Shown piece by piece: positions 16,032 to 25,920 of a stretch of 49,352 nt of DNA. Origin of the DNA: Gemmatimonadaceae bacterium (lineage in GTDB: Bacteria; Gemmatimonadota; Gemmatimonadetes; Gemmatimonadales; Gemmatimonadaceae); contig JAICLZ010000028.1 of assembly GCA_025929535.1 (NCBI GenBank), positions 1 to 49,352 of the forward strand, in the 5' to 3' direction. The position numbers and the translations under genes were made by a program. Numbering within the stretch: the first letter of the stretch is position 1; each line of letters opens with the position of its first letter. The notes beneath the pieces were generated by a model. That model was not told the DNA's origin and did no database searches. It saw only the letters and a program-made list of their open reading frames with translations.

Positions 16032-18905
16032 CTATCGGGCAGCGTCGCGAAGCAGAAGGGCAACGGGAAGGGTGGCGAGGATGCTCGCGACGGGGACGCG
16101 AACGTTCGAGTCGGCGAGGGAATGGTGAGGCGCGCCCGGGAAGGTGAGCGCGATGCCGGAGATGGCGCAGCGCCACCGAGTGCCCGCGAGATCGGCGGGA
16201 ACGTGGAGCTCGGTGTCGCTCCAGCGCTCGGCGACGGGCGGAGCGACGGGTGCGAAGGCGTGGGTGAGGCGCGGCACCACGGTAATGGAAGAGTCGTTCG
16301 CCGCGCTGCGGCCAAAGGCGACGATGTGCTCGCCGAGCGGGCCGTGGGCGGCGAGCGGCTGGTAGCTTCCGTGCGCGAAGAGGGCTTCGTGGTCGCGGCG
16401 AGCGCGGAGGAGATTGCGGATTACGGCGAGCTTGACGGTGTCGGAGTCGATCACCGTAAGATCAATTGGCACTGGCGTTTGTGAAATGTCACCACTCGGT
16501 GACATAACATCGAGATCGACCAGCAGCCGCTCCCTCGCATCGTACGCCACCGGCCGCCGGTTGTCCGGATCCACCAGGCTGTAGTTCCAGAGCTCGTCGC
16601 CCTGATAGATGTCCGGGAAGCCGGGCGAGGTCAGATGGAGCACCGTGCGCGCGACCGCGTTCCAGGCGCCGGTGGCCGCAATCGTGGCGACGAACGCCCG
16701 GAGCTCGGCCAGGAAGTCCGGGCTGTCGAAGAGCGAGTGGATGAAGCTCGCGAGCGCGCGCTCGTACTCCTCGTCCGGATCGGTCCACGACGTGCGCGCC
16801 TTCGCCTCGCGGGCCGCCTTGCGCGCGTACTCCGACACGCGCCCGCGAAGCGCGTCGCGCTCGGGCGCGCTCGGCTCGCGCGCGGGCCACACGCCCACGA
16901 GCGTCTGGTAGAGCACGTACCGCATCTGCGCATCGGGCGCGAGCCTGTCGCGCACGCGTACCTTCAGCGAGCGGTGCGCGCGCTCCCAGCGCGCCAGCTG
17001 CGCCGCCCAGTCGCCCGGAATCTCCGAGAGCACGTTCACGCGCGAGCGCACATCAGCGCTGCGCTTGGTGTCGTGCGTGCTCGTGGCGAGCATCGTTCGC
17101 GGCCACCGCGTGCACCGCTCGATGTTCGCATCGTGAAAATAACCGACGGCGTCGCGGAGCTCGCCGCCGGGATCCGCGCCCACCTCGTTGAGCGACAGGA
17201 GCGGCGAATACCGATAGAACGCGGTGTCCTCGATTCCCTTCGCCGTCGCCGGTCCGCTCACCTGCTGGAAGCGCAGCACGAACGCATCCCGCTCGGCGCG
17301 TCGCTCATCGCCGAGTGCCGCGATGTCGCCGAGGAAGATGTCCCGGAAGAGGGAGAGCAGCGGAAGTCGCATGAGCGCGTCGGTACTCACTTCGGCGAGG
17401 GCGCGCTCGAGCGCCGCGCGGTCGGCCTCGTGGATCTCGAGCGCGCCCGCTTCCATGTACGTGCGGTAGACGGGCAGTCGCGCGATCAGGAGCACGATCC
17501 CTTCGGAGAGCTGGGGGCGCGTGAGTCCCCGCGTGCGCGGATCGCGGCGCGCGAGCGGGGCGAGGAGTCGTGCGAGCCGCTGCACGTCCGAGGCGAGCGA
17601 GCCGCGAAGGATGAACGCCTTGCCTCGCACCGCGACCTCGTGGAAGTCGAGCTCGGGGCGGCGGATGCCGAGGAAGTCGCGGTACGTCCGCTCGATCTGG
17701 CTGCGCCCATCCGGGCTGACGAACAGCGCGTCCAGCTGCGCGAGAAACTCGTAGCCGGTGGTGCCCGCCACCGGCCACTCCGCCCGCAGACGCTCGCGCG
17801 CCGAGAGGATCTTCTCGACGAATATCGGAACGTCCGAGCGCGCGAGCACCTGGCGAACGGCGGCGTTGAGGCGCTCGAGATAATCGCGCGGATTTCTGAG
17901 GCCATCCACGTGATCGATTCGCAAGCCGTCGAGCTCCCCGTTCTTCACCCACTGGATGATGCGGCGATGCGTGGCGCCGAAGACGACGGGATCTTCCATG
18001 CGCAGCGCGACGAGCTCGTTGATGTCGAAGAAGCGGCGGTAGTTGATCTCGTGCGCAGCGCGGCGCCAGAAGACGAGCGCGTACACCTGCGCATCGAGCA
18101 GCGCGCGGAGCCGCGCGCGGCCCTCGATGCCGGACGCGAAGGTTCGTGCCGCGGTGTCGAGTGCGCGCTGCACGCCGCGCGAGCGATTCGCCAGCGCTTC
18201 GAGGCGACGGAGCAGCTCGGGCGCGTTTTTCTGGCGGCGCTCGACCAGCGCCGCGCTCACCGTGAGACGCGGCGGGAGCGCCGAGAGCGCGACTCGAATG
18301 CTCGAGAGCTCGTCGAAGTCCGTGGGCGCGACGTCCGGCGGGAGCGCTGCGAGCGCCTGGTCGAGCACCGCGGGAACGGTCGCGGGATCGAGCGGAAAGC
18401 TGTGATCGAAATAGATGATGCGAAATCGCCCGGCCTCGAGCACCAGCGCGATCTCGTTCGACTCGATGGCTTCGGAAAGCTCCTTGCCGAGGATGGGAAT
18501 GAGCACGCGACCCTTGAGCCCGCGCGCGGGCGTGTTCCAGTCGATGTCGAACCACGTCGCGTAGCGCGATGCCGGGCCGTTCGCGAACAGGTCGTCCCAG
18601 AATGGATTGTCGGCGCCCACGCCCATGTGGTTCGGCACGATGTCGAGCACCATGCCCATGCCGTGCGCGCGCAGCTCCGCGATCAGCGCGCTCCAGCTCG
18701 TGTCGCTGCCGAGCTCCGGATCGAGGCGCGTGGGATCGACGACGTCGTAGCCGTGCGTGCTTCCCGGGCGCGAGCGCAGCACGGGCGATGCGTAGATGTG
18801 CGAGATGCCGAGTCTCGCGAGATACGGCACGATCGCGCGCGCGCTCTCGAGCGTGAACCCGGAGTTGAGCTGGAGGCGATAGGTCGCTCGAATCGGGATC
18901 GGCAT
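16032..18905 (-). CDS. treY: Malto-oligosyltrehalose synthase
   Basis: TreY isomerises the reducing-end alpha-1,4 bond of malto-oligosaccharides to alpha-1,1, making maltooligosyltrehalose. The protein has 957 residues, the family's usual large size, and starts PIPIRATYRLQLNSGFTLES, the typical TreY opening. GH13 motifs seen are DIVPNHMG, the nucleophile region DGLRIDHVDGLRNP, the acid region PIFVEKILS and a conserved MLATSTHDTKRSADVRSR segment, followed by FPDIYQGDELW near the C-terminus. It is cytoplasmic and forms the first half of the TreYZ route; TreZ is in the other glucan operon at 35836-37737. It lies 24 nt after malQ on the same strand, so both are probably one transcript. The gene ends convergent to the RND pump. 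Confidence 0.95.
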   Translation of the reverse strand: MPIPIRATYRLQLNSGFTLESARAIVPYLARLGISHIYASPVLRSRPGSTHGYDVVDPTRLDPELGSDTSWSALIAELRAHGMGMVLDIVPNHMGVGADNPFWDDLFANGPASRYATWFDIDWNTPARGLKGRVLIPILGKELSEAIESNEIALVLEAGRFRIIYFDHSFPLDPATVPAVLDQALAALPPDVAPTDFDELSSIRVALSALPPRLTVSAALVERRQKNAPELLRRLEALANRSRGVQRALDTAARTFASGIEGRARLRALLDAQVYALVFWRRAAHEINYRRFFDINELVALRMEDPVVFGATHRRIIQWVKNGELDGLRIDHVDGLRNPRDYLERLNAAVRQVLARSDVPIFVEKILSARERLRAEWPVAGTTGYEFLAQLDALFVSPDGRSQIERTYRDFLGIRRPELDFHEVAVRGKAFILRGSLASDVQRLARLLAPLARRDPRTRGLTRPQLSEGIVLLIARLPVYRTYMEAGALEIHEADRAALERALAEVSTDALMRLPLLSLFRDIFLGDIAALGDERRAERDAFVLRFQQVSGPATAKGIEDTAFYRYSPLLSLNEVGADPGGELRDAVGYFHDANIERCTRWPRTMLATSTHDTKRSADVRSRVNVLSEIPGDWAAQLARWERAHRSLKVRVRDRLAPDAQMRYVLYQTLVGVWPAREPSAPERDALRGRVSEYARKAAREAKARTSWTDPDEEYERALASFIHSLFDSPDFLAELRAFVATIAATGAWNAVARTVLHLTSPGFPDIYQGDELWNYSLVDPDNRRPVAYDARERLLVDLDVMSPSGDISQTPVPIDLTVIDSDTVKLAVIRNLLRARRDHEALFAHGSYQPLAAHGPLGEHIVAFGRSAANDSSITVVPRLTHAFAPVAPPVAERWSDTELHVPADLAGTRWRCAISGIALTFPGAPHHSLADSNVRVPVASILATLPVALLLRDAAR

Positions 18906-18929
18906 CGGAGTGAAAACCGGATGCTCGCG

Positions 18930-20963
18930 CTAGCGGCCCGCGCGCACGGGATCGGGGAACGCGATCGCGACTTCGAGGTCGGTGGCGATCGCCTCGAGCG
19001 AGTGCGAGAGGCGGCGCGTCCAGCTCTGAAACAGCTCCGATGCGACACCGGGCAGATTCACGGGCTCGCGCTCGCCCACGAGATCCTCGAGGTAGATGCC
19101 CACGAGCGCCGCCGGCGTGGAGCACAGAAAGCGGTGGACGGCGCCGCGCAGCTCGGCGTTGCTCGGCGCCTCCGCATCGCTGCTCTTGAGCGCGCCCTCG
19201 GCGACGAGCCGCTCGACGAGAAAGCGGCGCTCGTTGTCGCGATGCGCGCGTGCCGCGGCGGCGCTCTCGTCGGTCCCGATGAGTCCCGCCATGCGCTGCA
19301 GCTCGATGTCGCGCGCGGTCCAGAAGCCGGTGATCGTCGCCATGTCGTGCGTGTCCGCCGTGGTGAGCGAGAGCTTCGGATACGAGGACGCGGGGCGAAA
19401 GCGGCCGTCGCTCTCGCGCTCGAAGTACATCACGCGCGAGGAGAGAACTCCCCATCGCTCGAGCACCCCCGGCACTTCCGGAGGAACGGTGCCGAGATCT
19501 TCGCCGACGATGAGCGCGCGATGCCGGACGCTCTCGAGAGCGAGGATGCCGAGCATCTCTTCGGTTGGGAAGCGCACGTAGGCGCCCTGCGCTCCGGTCA
19601 TGCCGTGCGGAATCCAGAACTGGCGGAAGAGGCCGAGCACGTGATCGATGCGGAGCGCGCCCGCGTGACGAAGCGACGCGCGGATGAGCGCGATCCAGAA
19701 CGCGTAGCGATCCTCCACGAGCTCGCGCGGATCCATGGGAGGAAGGCCCCAGTTCTGTCCGTGCGGCGCGTAGGCATCCGGAGGCGCGCCAACCGAGACG
19801 CCGCGCAGAAAGAGATGACCGAACGCCCAGACATCGGCGCCGTCGGGAGCGGCGCCGATCGCGAGATCCTGATAGATGCCGATCCCGAGTCCGGACTCGC
19901 GCGCGACGCTCGCGGCGGCACCGAGCTGTCGATCGAGCTCGAACTGGAGCCAGCGATGAAAGTCGACCGCATCGGTGTTGGCAGCGCGGAAGGCAATCAC
20001 GCCGGGCGAGTCCGGATGCCGAAGCTCCTCGGGCCAGCTTGGCCAGTCGGTGGCTTTGGCGTTCGCGAGGAGGTGATCCTCGAGCGCGCAGAAGGTCGCG
20101 AAGCTCACGAGCGCGGTGCCTTCGCGCTCGATGTAGGCGCGGTAGTCGCGTCCGCGCGCGGAGCGGGCGTCGCGATGCCGGACGATGAAGGTGCGGTGGA
20201 GCATCTCGAGCGCGCGCCGCTTGAGCGACCAGATGCGCTCGTACTCCACGCGCGTGCTCGCGCGCAGCGATGCCAGCGTCTCCTGCGTGGCCGGATCGTC
20301 GAGCAGCGCGCGCGCGTCCGTGCACTCGTTGAGCTCGGGGACGGCGGCGACATCGATGTAGATCGGGTTGCGGTAGAGGCGGCTGACGGGGCTGTAGGGC
20401 GAGATGTCGTGTCCGCGATTGCGCAGCGCGTGGAGCGGATTCACCCCGACGAACGCTGCGCCTTTCTCACCGCTCCACTCGGCGATGGTGGCGAGATCGG
20501 AGATGTCGCCCACGCCCCAGTTCGCGTCGCTGCGCACGGCGTAGAGGTTGGCTATCACTCCCATCGCGCGGCGCACGGGTGCCATGCACTTCGGAGGAAC
20601 GACGATGAGCGTCTGCGTCTCCTCGCCCTGCGCGAGCGTGTGGTAGCCGAGCGGGAGCTCCTTGCCGGGGCGCCACTCGCCGCCGCGCTCGAGGGTGAGC
20701 ACGGCCCTGGGCGAGGGGAGCGCGAAGGCCGAGTCGTGGACGATCACGCGCGCGGGCGGGAACGCGCGCGAGAGCTCGCGCGCCTCGAGGAGCTCGAGAG
20801 CGGAGGCGGCGCGCGATTGGGTGGATGCGTCGACGCCCATTGCGGCGAGGATCGCGACGCGCGTCTCGTCCGACGTCACCCGCGTCTCGCGACCGGTCTG
20901 ATCGACGTACTCCGGAAGAATGCCGGCGCGATCGGCGAGCGTGCGCAGCGCGGAGTCGGACAT
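18930..20963 (-). CDS. malQ: 4-alpha-glucanotransferase (amylomaltase)
   Basis: MalQ (GH77) transfers maltosyl and longer units between malto-oligosaccharides, releasing glucose. The 677-residue protein carries an N-terminal ~150-residue extension typical of E. coli-type MalQ, then [20 protein letters not shown], the catalytic [17 protein letters not shown] (nucleophile Asp), [14 protein letters not shown] (acid/base Glu) and [16 protein letters not shown] (third Asp). ATG 20963 was taken as start; the frame also has a TTG at 21005 with no ribosome-binding site. It is cytoplasmic and lies immediately upstream of treY, so it can regenerate longer maltodextrins for TreY from the short ones that debranching leaves. 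Promoter position is not obvious in the 86 nt separating it from the divergent DUF2911 gene. Confidence 0.94.
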   Translation of the reverse strand: MSDSALRTLADRAGILPEYVDQTGRETRVTSDETRVAILAAMGVDASTQSRAASALELLEARELSRAFPPARVIVHDSAFALPSPRAVLTLERGGEWRPGKELPLGYHTLAQGEETQTLIVVPPKCMAPVRRAMGVIANLYAVRSDANWGVGDISDLATIAEWSGEKGAAFVGVNPLHALRNRGHDISPYSPVSRLYRNPIYIDVAAVPELNECTDARALLDDPATQETLASLRASTRVEYERIWSLKRRALEMLHRTFIVRHRDARSARGRDYRAYIEREGTALVSFATFCALEDHLLANAKATDWPSWPEELRHPDSPGVIAFRAANTDAVDFHRWLQFELDRQLGAAASVARESGLGIGIYQDLAIGAAPDGADVWAFGHLFLRGVSVGAPPDAYAPHGQNWGLPPMDPRELVEDRYAFWIALIRASLRHAGALRIDHVLGLFRQFWIPHGMTGAQGAYVRFPTEEMLGILALESVRHRALIVGEDLGTVPPEVPGVLERWGVLSSRVMYFERESDGRFRPASSYPKLSLTTADTHDMATITGFWTARDIELQRMAGLIGTDESAAAARAHRDNERRFLVERLVAEGALKSSDAEAPSNAELRGAVHRFLCSTPAALVGIYLEDLVGEREPVNLPGVASELFQSWTRRLSHSLEAIATDLEVAIAFPDPVRAGR

Positions 20964-21049
20964 CGGTGAAAGGTAGCGTGAGTCGGGCGATTTGGGCGTC
21001 GACAATGGTGATAGCTTTCTGCTTTAGCCCGCCATCAATGGAGGATCAC

Positions 21050-21649
21050 ATGAATTTGAACGGCTCTCGTCTCCTCGCAGCCGTCGTGCTCGCAGCGGTG
21101 CTCGTTGCGGCGCGTCGCTTTACGGAGGTCGCTCCTGCGCAGGGGTCGGATGGATGCTGGTTTCAGGGCAAGTCGGCGGAGGTGGCGCAGCGAAAGAGTC
21201 CGCACGATTCGGCGTCGGTGGCGCTGGATGGTGGAACCGTGAAGGTGTGCTACGGTCGTCCGCATCAGAGCGGGCGGGAGATCATGGGGAAGCTGGTGCC
21301 GTACGGAGAGCCGTGGCGCATGGGCGCGGACGAGGCGACGGCGATACACGTTCCCTTTCCGGCGCGTATCGCGGGCGTGAGCGTCGAGCCGGGATGGTAT
21401 TCGCTCTACGCGGTTCCCGGTGACAAGCAGTGGCAGATCGTGGTCAACTCGGTTTCGCAGCGCTGGGGTATTCCAATCGACGAGAAAGTACGCGCGAAGG
21501 ATGTGGGCACGGGAACGGTGGCGAGCGAGCATCTCGCGACGCCCGCGGAGATGCTGACGATTGGACTGGCGGCGGCGTCGCCGACCAAGGCGATGATGGA
21601 CATCGCGTGGGCGAACACGCACGTGCGCGTGCCGATCGAGAAGCGGTGA
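21050..21649 (+). CDS. Exported DUF2911 protein
   Basis: A 199-residue predicted periplasmic protein. An N-terminal hydrophobic segment ([14 protein letters not shown]) is followed by the DUF2911 domain: [79 protein letters not shown] and a C-terminal strand [12 protein letters not shown]. The family is common in Bacteroidota, Gemmatimonadota and Acidobacteriota; its function is unknown and it appears to be a beta-sandwich. The start is well supported: GGAGG at 21040-21044 lies 5 nt before ATG 21050. Its stop is 3 nt from that of the convergent M1 peptidase gene, so the two transcripts overlap unless termination is factor-dependent. Confidence 0.9.
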   Translation: MNLNGSRLLAAVVLAAVLVAARRFTEVAPAQGSDGCWFQGKSAEVAQRKSPHDSASVALDGGTVKVCYGRPHQSGREIMGKLVPYGEPWRMGADEATAIHVPFPARIAGVSVEPGWYSLYAVPGDKQWQIVVNSVSQRWGIPIDEKVRAKDVGTGTVASEHLATPAEMLTIGLAAASPTKAMMDIAWANTHVRVPIEKR

Positions 21650-21652
21650 GAG

Positions 21653-23434
21653 TCAGCGCCGCGCACCTGTGCGGTGCGCGGCTTCATCCTTGGTGACGTG
21701 CATCGCGAGATGCGTGGTCACGTAGAAGTTGGGATCCACCCGGAAGCTCGCCGGATTGCCCAGGGCGAGCTTCGCCGTTTGGGGGGACGTGGTTGGCCTG
21801 ATGAGGGTCCAGGTCGAATCGGCGAGCGTGACGCGCACGGGCATGTCGAAGCCGGGCACGACGTTCGTCCAGCGATAGATGAGGGTGTTGCCGCGCGTGC
21901 AGTACTCGAGCACGGGGATCTCGGTGGTCGTCAGGTACTGCTCGAACACCTTGCTCAGGTCCATGCCCGCGTGCGCGCTGATGTAGTCCTCGATCTGTTT
22001 GCCGGTGACGGTCTGGTGGCGGAACGTCGTGTTGAGCCCGCGCAGAATGGCGCGCCACTTCTCATCGTTGCCCACGAGCTGGCGAATGGTGTGAAGCATG
22101 TTGCCGCCCTTGTAGTACATGTCGGCGGAGCCTTCGCGGTTGAGGCCGTACTGCGAGACGATCGGCGCATCGTTCTTGACGTTCTCGCGCACACCGATCA
22201 CGTAGCGCGCACCCGCGTCCTTTCCATCCTTGCACTCCTCGAACAGCGACTCCGCATAGTTCGCGAATCCTTCGTGTACCCACGAGTCGGCGATGTCCTT
22301 GGTCGTGATGCTGTTGCCGAACCATTCGTGCGCGCTCTCGTGGACGATGATGAAGTCCCAGCCGAGCCCGAGCCCGGTGTGCGAGAGGTCGCGGCCGAGA
22401 TAGCCGTTGTGAAAGTGATTGCCGTAGGCGACCGCGGACTGATGCTCCATTCCGAGGTGCGGCGCTTCCACGAGCTTGTAGCCGTCGGCGTACCAGGGGT
22501 ACGGGCCGAACCAGTGCTCGAAGCACTCGAGCATCGGGCGCACCTGTGACCACTGCCTCTTCGCGGCCTCGAGATGATAGGCGAGCGGCCAGAAGTCGAG
22601 CGTGAGCGTTCCGCCTTCGCCGTCGTACGTGTCGCTGTAGTGCGCGTAGCTGCCGGCGTTGACGGCGACATCGTAGTTGTTGATCGGGCTCGTGACGAAC
22701 CATTCGTAGGTGGTGGTCCCGTCGCCGTTGTGCGTCGTGCTGCGCAGGCGCCCGTTCGAGACATCGATCATCGAGTCGGGAACGGTGATGGCCACGCGCT
22801 GGCTGTCGGGCTCGTCGGCCTGGGTGTCCTTGTTCGGCCACCAGACGCTGGCACCGAGCCCCTGATTGGAGGTGGCGACCCACGGATTGCCGAGCGAGTC
22901 CTGCGTCCAGGTGAAGCCGCCGTCCCAGGGCGGGCGGAGTGCGACCTTTGGCTTGCCGTGGTAGTAGACCCTCACGGATTTGTGCTCGCCGATCTTCTGC
23001 GGATCGAGAAGCGACGCGAAGAACGCGTTGCCATCGCGCCGCACGTTGAGCACGCGGTGTCCCTGCGTGATGCTGTCGACGACGAGCGGTTGCTGCAGAT
23101 CGATCTGCATCTCGCGGGCGGGTGCGAGCACGGCGTACGTGATGCCGACGAAGCCCGAGATGCTGCTGTCGGCGGGCGACACGCGGACGTGCAGATCGTA
23201 GAAGGTCGCGTCCCACCATGCGCGCTCGGGAGTGATCGAGCCGCGGAGTGAATCGGCGTGCGTGGGTGGCGCGACCGTCTGCCGCGGGCGCGCGTGCTTC
23301 TCGGCCTGCGCGTGTGCGGAGCTGAAGGTCACCATGATCGCAAGAAGACTTCGTATGTACAAGAACCAGCGTTTCACGTGGTACGTAGTTGGAATGAGAG
23401 TTGCTTTTTCGTGCACGGGAAAGGTGCCGGACAT
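21653..23434 (-). CDS. M1-family zinc aminopeptidase, exported
   Basis: A 593-residue exported peptidase that removes N-terminal residues from peptides. After a long basic N-region comes the signal core WFLYIRSLLAIMVTFSSAHA. The N-terminal beta-domain contains DATFYDLHVRVSPADSSISG, typical of M1. The catalytic site is visible: GMEHQSAVAYG (the GAMEN-like exopeptidase motif), HESAHEW (HEXXH zinc motif) and WVHEGFANYAES supplying the third ligand Glu. The C-terminal part is shorter than in PepN. ATG 23434 was preferred; a GTG at 23377 just before the signal core is possible and would give more room for a divergent promoter. It is convergent with DUF2911 and divergent from the PQQ dehydrogenase gene 67 nt away. 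Confidence 0.92.
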   Translation of the reverse strand: MSGTFPVHEKATLIPTTYHVKRWFLYIRSLLAIMVTFSSAHAQAEKHARPRQTVAPPTHADSLRGSITPERAWWDATFYDLHVRVSPADSSISGFVGITYAVLAPAREMQIDLQQPLVVDSITQGHRVLNVRRDGNAFFASLLDPQKIGEHKSVRVYYHGKPKVALRPPWDGGFTWTQDSLGNPWVATSNQGLGASVWWPNKDTQADEPDSQRVAITVPDSMIDVSNGRLRSTTHNGDGTTTYEWFVTSPINNYDVAVNAGSYAHYSDTYDGEGGTLTLDFWPLAYHLEAAKRQWSQVRPMLECFEHWFGPYPWYADGYKLVEAPHLGMEHQSAVAYGNHFHNGYLGRDLSHTGLGLGWDFIIVHESAHEWFGNSITTKDIADSWVHEGFANYAESLFEECKDGKDAGARYVIGVRENVKNDAPIVSQYGLNREGSADMYYKGGNMLHTIRQLVGNDEKWRAILRGLNTTFRHQTVTGKQIEDYISAHAGMDLSKVFEQYLTTTEIPVLEYCTRGNTLIYRWTNVVPGFDMPVRVTLADSTWTLIRPTTSPQTAKLALGNPASFRVDPNFYVTTHLAMHVTKDEAAHRTGARR

Positions 23435-23501
23435 AACAGCCAGCTGACTTTCAACCCATCGACTCGTGCTGAACCAGTCGGACCGTAGTCGGGAAATATG
23501 G

Positions 23502-25364
23502 GTGCGGCTCTCGATGAGCGCGCTGTGTGCCTGCGCGCTTTCGCTGAACGGTTGCGGCCTGGACGTGCATCGTACCCCGGCCGGTGCCGAGGGGCAGCAA
23601 CCGCACATCGTGTTGCAGACGGCGCTTCCTCCAGGCGGAACGGGCGCGCAGATCGCGGCGGCAGCTACGGCGCCCGAGGATGGGCAGTGGATCCGCCCCG
23701 CCAAGGATTTTGCGAGCTCGCGCTTCAGCGGGCTGAACGAGATCACCACGAGCAACGTCGCGCAGCTGAAGCCGGCGTGGACTTTCCCGACCGGAGTATT
23801 GCGGGGCCAGGAAGCGGCGCCGATCGTCGTCGGGCACATGATGTACGTGGTGACGGCGTATCCGAACCTGCTCTACGCATTCGATCTCTCCAAGCCGGGC
23901 GCGTCGCTCAAGTGGATGTACAATCCGAAGCCCGCCACCAGCTCGCAAGGTGAAGCGTGCTGCGATGTGGTGAATCGCGGCGCTTCGTACGCCGACGGCA
24001 AGATCATCTACGCGACGCTCGACAACAACGTCGTCGCCGTGGACGCCGAGAGCGGGAAGGAGGTGTGGCGGACGAAGGTGGGCGACATCAACAAGGGCGA
24101 GACGATGACGATGGCGCCGCTCATCGTGAAGGACCGAGTGCTCGTGGGGAACAGCGGCGGCGAGATGGGTGTGCGGGGGTGGATCAAGGGGCTCGATCTG
24201 AAGACGGGCGCTGTGAAGTGGACGGCGATGCACACGGGGCCCGACAGTGTCGTGCTCATCGGCCCGTCGTTCAAGCCGTTCTACAAGAAGGATCAGGGCA
24301 CCGACCTCGGTGTGAAGACGTGGCCGGGCACGACGTGGCAGATCGGCGGCGGCGGTATGTGGGGGTGGATCTCCTACGATCCGGCGCTCGATCTCATCTT
24401 CTACGGCTCGTCGAATCCCGGACCATGGAATCCGGAGCAGCGCCCCGGCGACAACAAGTGGACCTCGACGTTCTTCGCGCGCCGGCCCGAGACGGGTGAG
24501 GCGATCTGGGCCTACCAGATGAATCCGCACGATCTCCACGACTACGACGGCGTGAACGAGAGCATCCTCCTCGACATCCCGTGGCATGGATCGAAGCGGG
24601 GAATTCTGGTGCACCCCGATCGCAACGGCTACATGTACGCGCTCGATCGCGCGACGGGCGAAGTGCTGTACGCGAATCCGTACGTGCACATCACATCGAG
24701 CGACAGCGTGAGCCTGAAGACGGGCGAGCTCGCGCTCAATCCGACGAAAGAGCCGAAGATGGGCAAGATCGTTCGCGACGTGTGCCCTGCGGCGCCGGGT
24801 GGAAAGGACTGGCAGCCCTCCGCGTTCTCGCCACGGACGGGGCTCATGTACGTTCCGCATCAGAATCTGTGCATGGATGAGCAGCCCACGGCGGTGAGCT
24901 ACATCTCGGGCACACCGTACGTCGGAATGGACGTGCGCATGAAGCCGGGGATGGGTGGCAATCGCGGCTTCGTCACGGCATGGAATCCGGTGACGGGAAA
25001 ACCGGTGTGGCGCATCTCCGAGCCGTTTCCGGTGTGGAGCGGCGCGCTCGCGACCGCTGGTGACGTGGTGTTCTACGGCACGATGGAAGGGTGGTTCAAG
25101 GCCGTGGATGCGCGCACGGGTGCGCCGTTGTGGAAATACAAGACGACGTCCGGGATCATCGGGCAGCCCGTCGCATTTCGTGGCCCGGATGGAAAGGAGT
25201 ACGTGGCGGTGATGTCGGGAGTGGGCGGATGGTCGGGAGCGATCGTCGCCGGCGGACTCGATCCGCGCGACTCGTCGGCCGCGCTCGGATTCGTGGGTGC
25301 GATGCGCGATCTACCGAGGGTCACACCGAAGGGAGGAACGCTCTATGTGTTCTCGCTTCGCTGA
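23502..25364 (+). CDS. PQQ-dependent alcohol dehydrogenase, lanthanide-type signature
   Basis: A quinoprotein of about 620 residues that oxidises an alcohol in the periplasm and passes electrons to cytochrome c. From the chosen start, an N-terminal hydrophobic segment ends in NGC, indicating a lipoprotein. The eight-bladed propeller carries EACCDVV, whose vicinal Cys153-Cys154 disulfide covers PQQ, and WGWISYDPALDLIFYGSSNP. In HDYDGVNE the catalytic Asp347 is followed two residues later by Asp349 (codon 24546-24548). In characterised lanthanide enzymes (XoxF) this second Asp is present; calcium MxaF has Ala there. GTG 23502 was chosen because GGGAA lies about 7 nt upstream and it leaves promoter space; GTG 23466 and ATG 23514 are alternatives. 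It overlaps the cytochrome gene by 20 nt. No pqq biosynthesis genes are in the window. Confidence 0.88.
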   Translation: MRLSMSALCACALSLNGCGLDVHRTPAGAEGQQPHIVLQTALPPGGTGAQIAAAATAPEDGQWIRPAKDFASSRFSGLNEITTSNVAQLKPAWTFPTGVLRGQEAAPIVVGHMMYVVTAYPNLLYAFDLSKPGASLKWMYNPKPATSSQGEACCDVVNRGASYADGKIIYATLDNNVVAVDAESGKEVWRTKVGDINKGETMTMAPLIVKDRVLVGNSGGEMGVRGWIKGLDLKTGAVKWTAMHTGPDSVVLIGPSFKPFYKKDQGTDLGVKTWPGTTWQIGGGGMWGWISYDPALDLIFYGSSNPGPWNPEQRPGDNKWTSTFFARRPETGEAIWAYQMNPHDLHDYDGVNESILLDIPWHGSKRGILVHPDRNGYMYALDRATGEVLYANPYVHITSSDSVSLKTGELALNPTKEPKMGKIVRDVCPAAPGGKDWQPSAFSPRTGLMYVPHQNLCMDEQPTAVSYISGTPYVGMDVRMKPGMGGNRGFVTAWNPVTGKPVWRISEPFPVWSGALATAGDVVFYGTMEGWFKAVDARTGAPLWKYKTTSGIIGQPVAFRGPDGKEYVAVMSGVGGWSGAIVAGGLDPRDSSAALGFVGAMRDLPRVTPKGGTLYVFSLR

Positions 25365-25920
25365 GCCAGCGGCGCGCGCGGGAATAGTAGTGCTCGTGGT
25401 ACTGGCGCTCGCCGCGTGCTCGCGAGAGCGGCGCACCTTCCACGACTCGCCGCCCGCGGCATCGGTGGCCGCGGAGAGTGCGAAGGCCGTGCGATCGGAC
25501 AGCGGCGTGTCGAGAGACGGACCGTACGGCAACAACGCCTGGGCGCTCAGCCAGGGGAAGCAGCTCTTCTCGGCGTTCAACTGCGTTGGCTGTCACTCGC
25601 ACGGCGGCGGCGGGATGGGGCCGCCGCTCATGGACTCTGCGTGGATCTACGGCTTCGAGCCCGCGAACATCTATGCGACCATCGCGAACGGGCGGCCGAA
25701 CGGCATGCCCGCGTTCAAGAGCAGGATCACGCCGCAGCAGACGTGGGAGCTCGTGGCGTACGTGCGATCGATGAGCGGTCAGGGCTCGAAGGCGGCGCGT
25801 ACGAATCGCAGCGACGAGATGGAGGTGCGGCCGGCCGAGGCACAGACGAAGACGGAGAAGCCGGTGCTGGTCACGCCGCCGCCAACCGTGACACCTCCGG
25901 CACAGGAGGGACATCCATGA
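25345..25920 (+). CDS. Lipoprotein c-type cytochrome
   Basis: A 191-residue membrane-anchored monohaem cytochrome c. The signal GIVVLVVLALAACS has a lipobox Cys at about residue 25. The haem site is NCVGCHSHGGGGMGPPL (CxxCH), and the distal Met is probably that of NGMPAFKSRITPQQ, followed by the typical C-terminal helix WELVAYVRSMS. A Pro/Thr/Glu-rich tail of about 40 residues follows. GGAGG 8 nt before ATG 25345 fixes the start inside the end of the PQQ dehydrogenase gene, and its stop overlaps coxB by ATGA. The order implies it accepts electrons from the dehydrogenase and passes them to subunit II of the oxidase. Family members next to alcohol dehydrogenases do this job (XoxG-type), but it is not closely related in length to classical XoxG. 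Confidence 0.9.
   Translation: MCSRFAEPAARAGIVVLVVLALAACSRERRTFHDSPPAASVAAESAKAVRSDSGVSRDGPYGNNAWALSQGKQLFSAFNCVGCHSHGGGGMGPPLMDSAWIYGFEPANIYATIANGRPNGMPAFKSRITPQQTWELVAYVRSMSGQGSKAARTNRSDEMEVRPAEAQTKTEKPVLVTPPPTVTPPAQEGHP

Noticed and set aside
16635..20969. Very long open frame of 1444 codons on the plus strand opposite treY and malQ
   Set aside because: It is rich in Arg, Glu, Ala and Val as expected for the complement of GC-rich genes, shows no domain, and the opposite strand encodes two unambiguous enzymes.
25416..25916. N-terminal extension of the coxB frame back to 25416
   Set aside because: This stretch lies over the cytochrome c gene in another frame and is Arg-rich shadow; coxB starts at the ATGA overlap at 25917 with a proper signal sequence.
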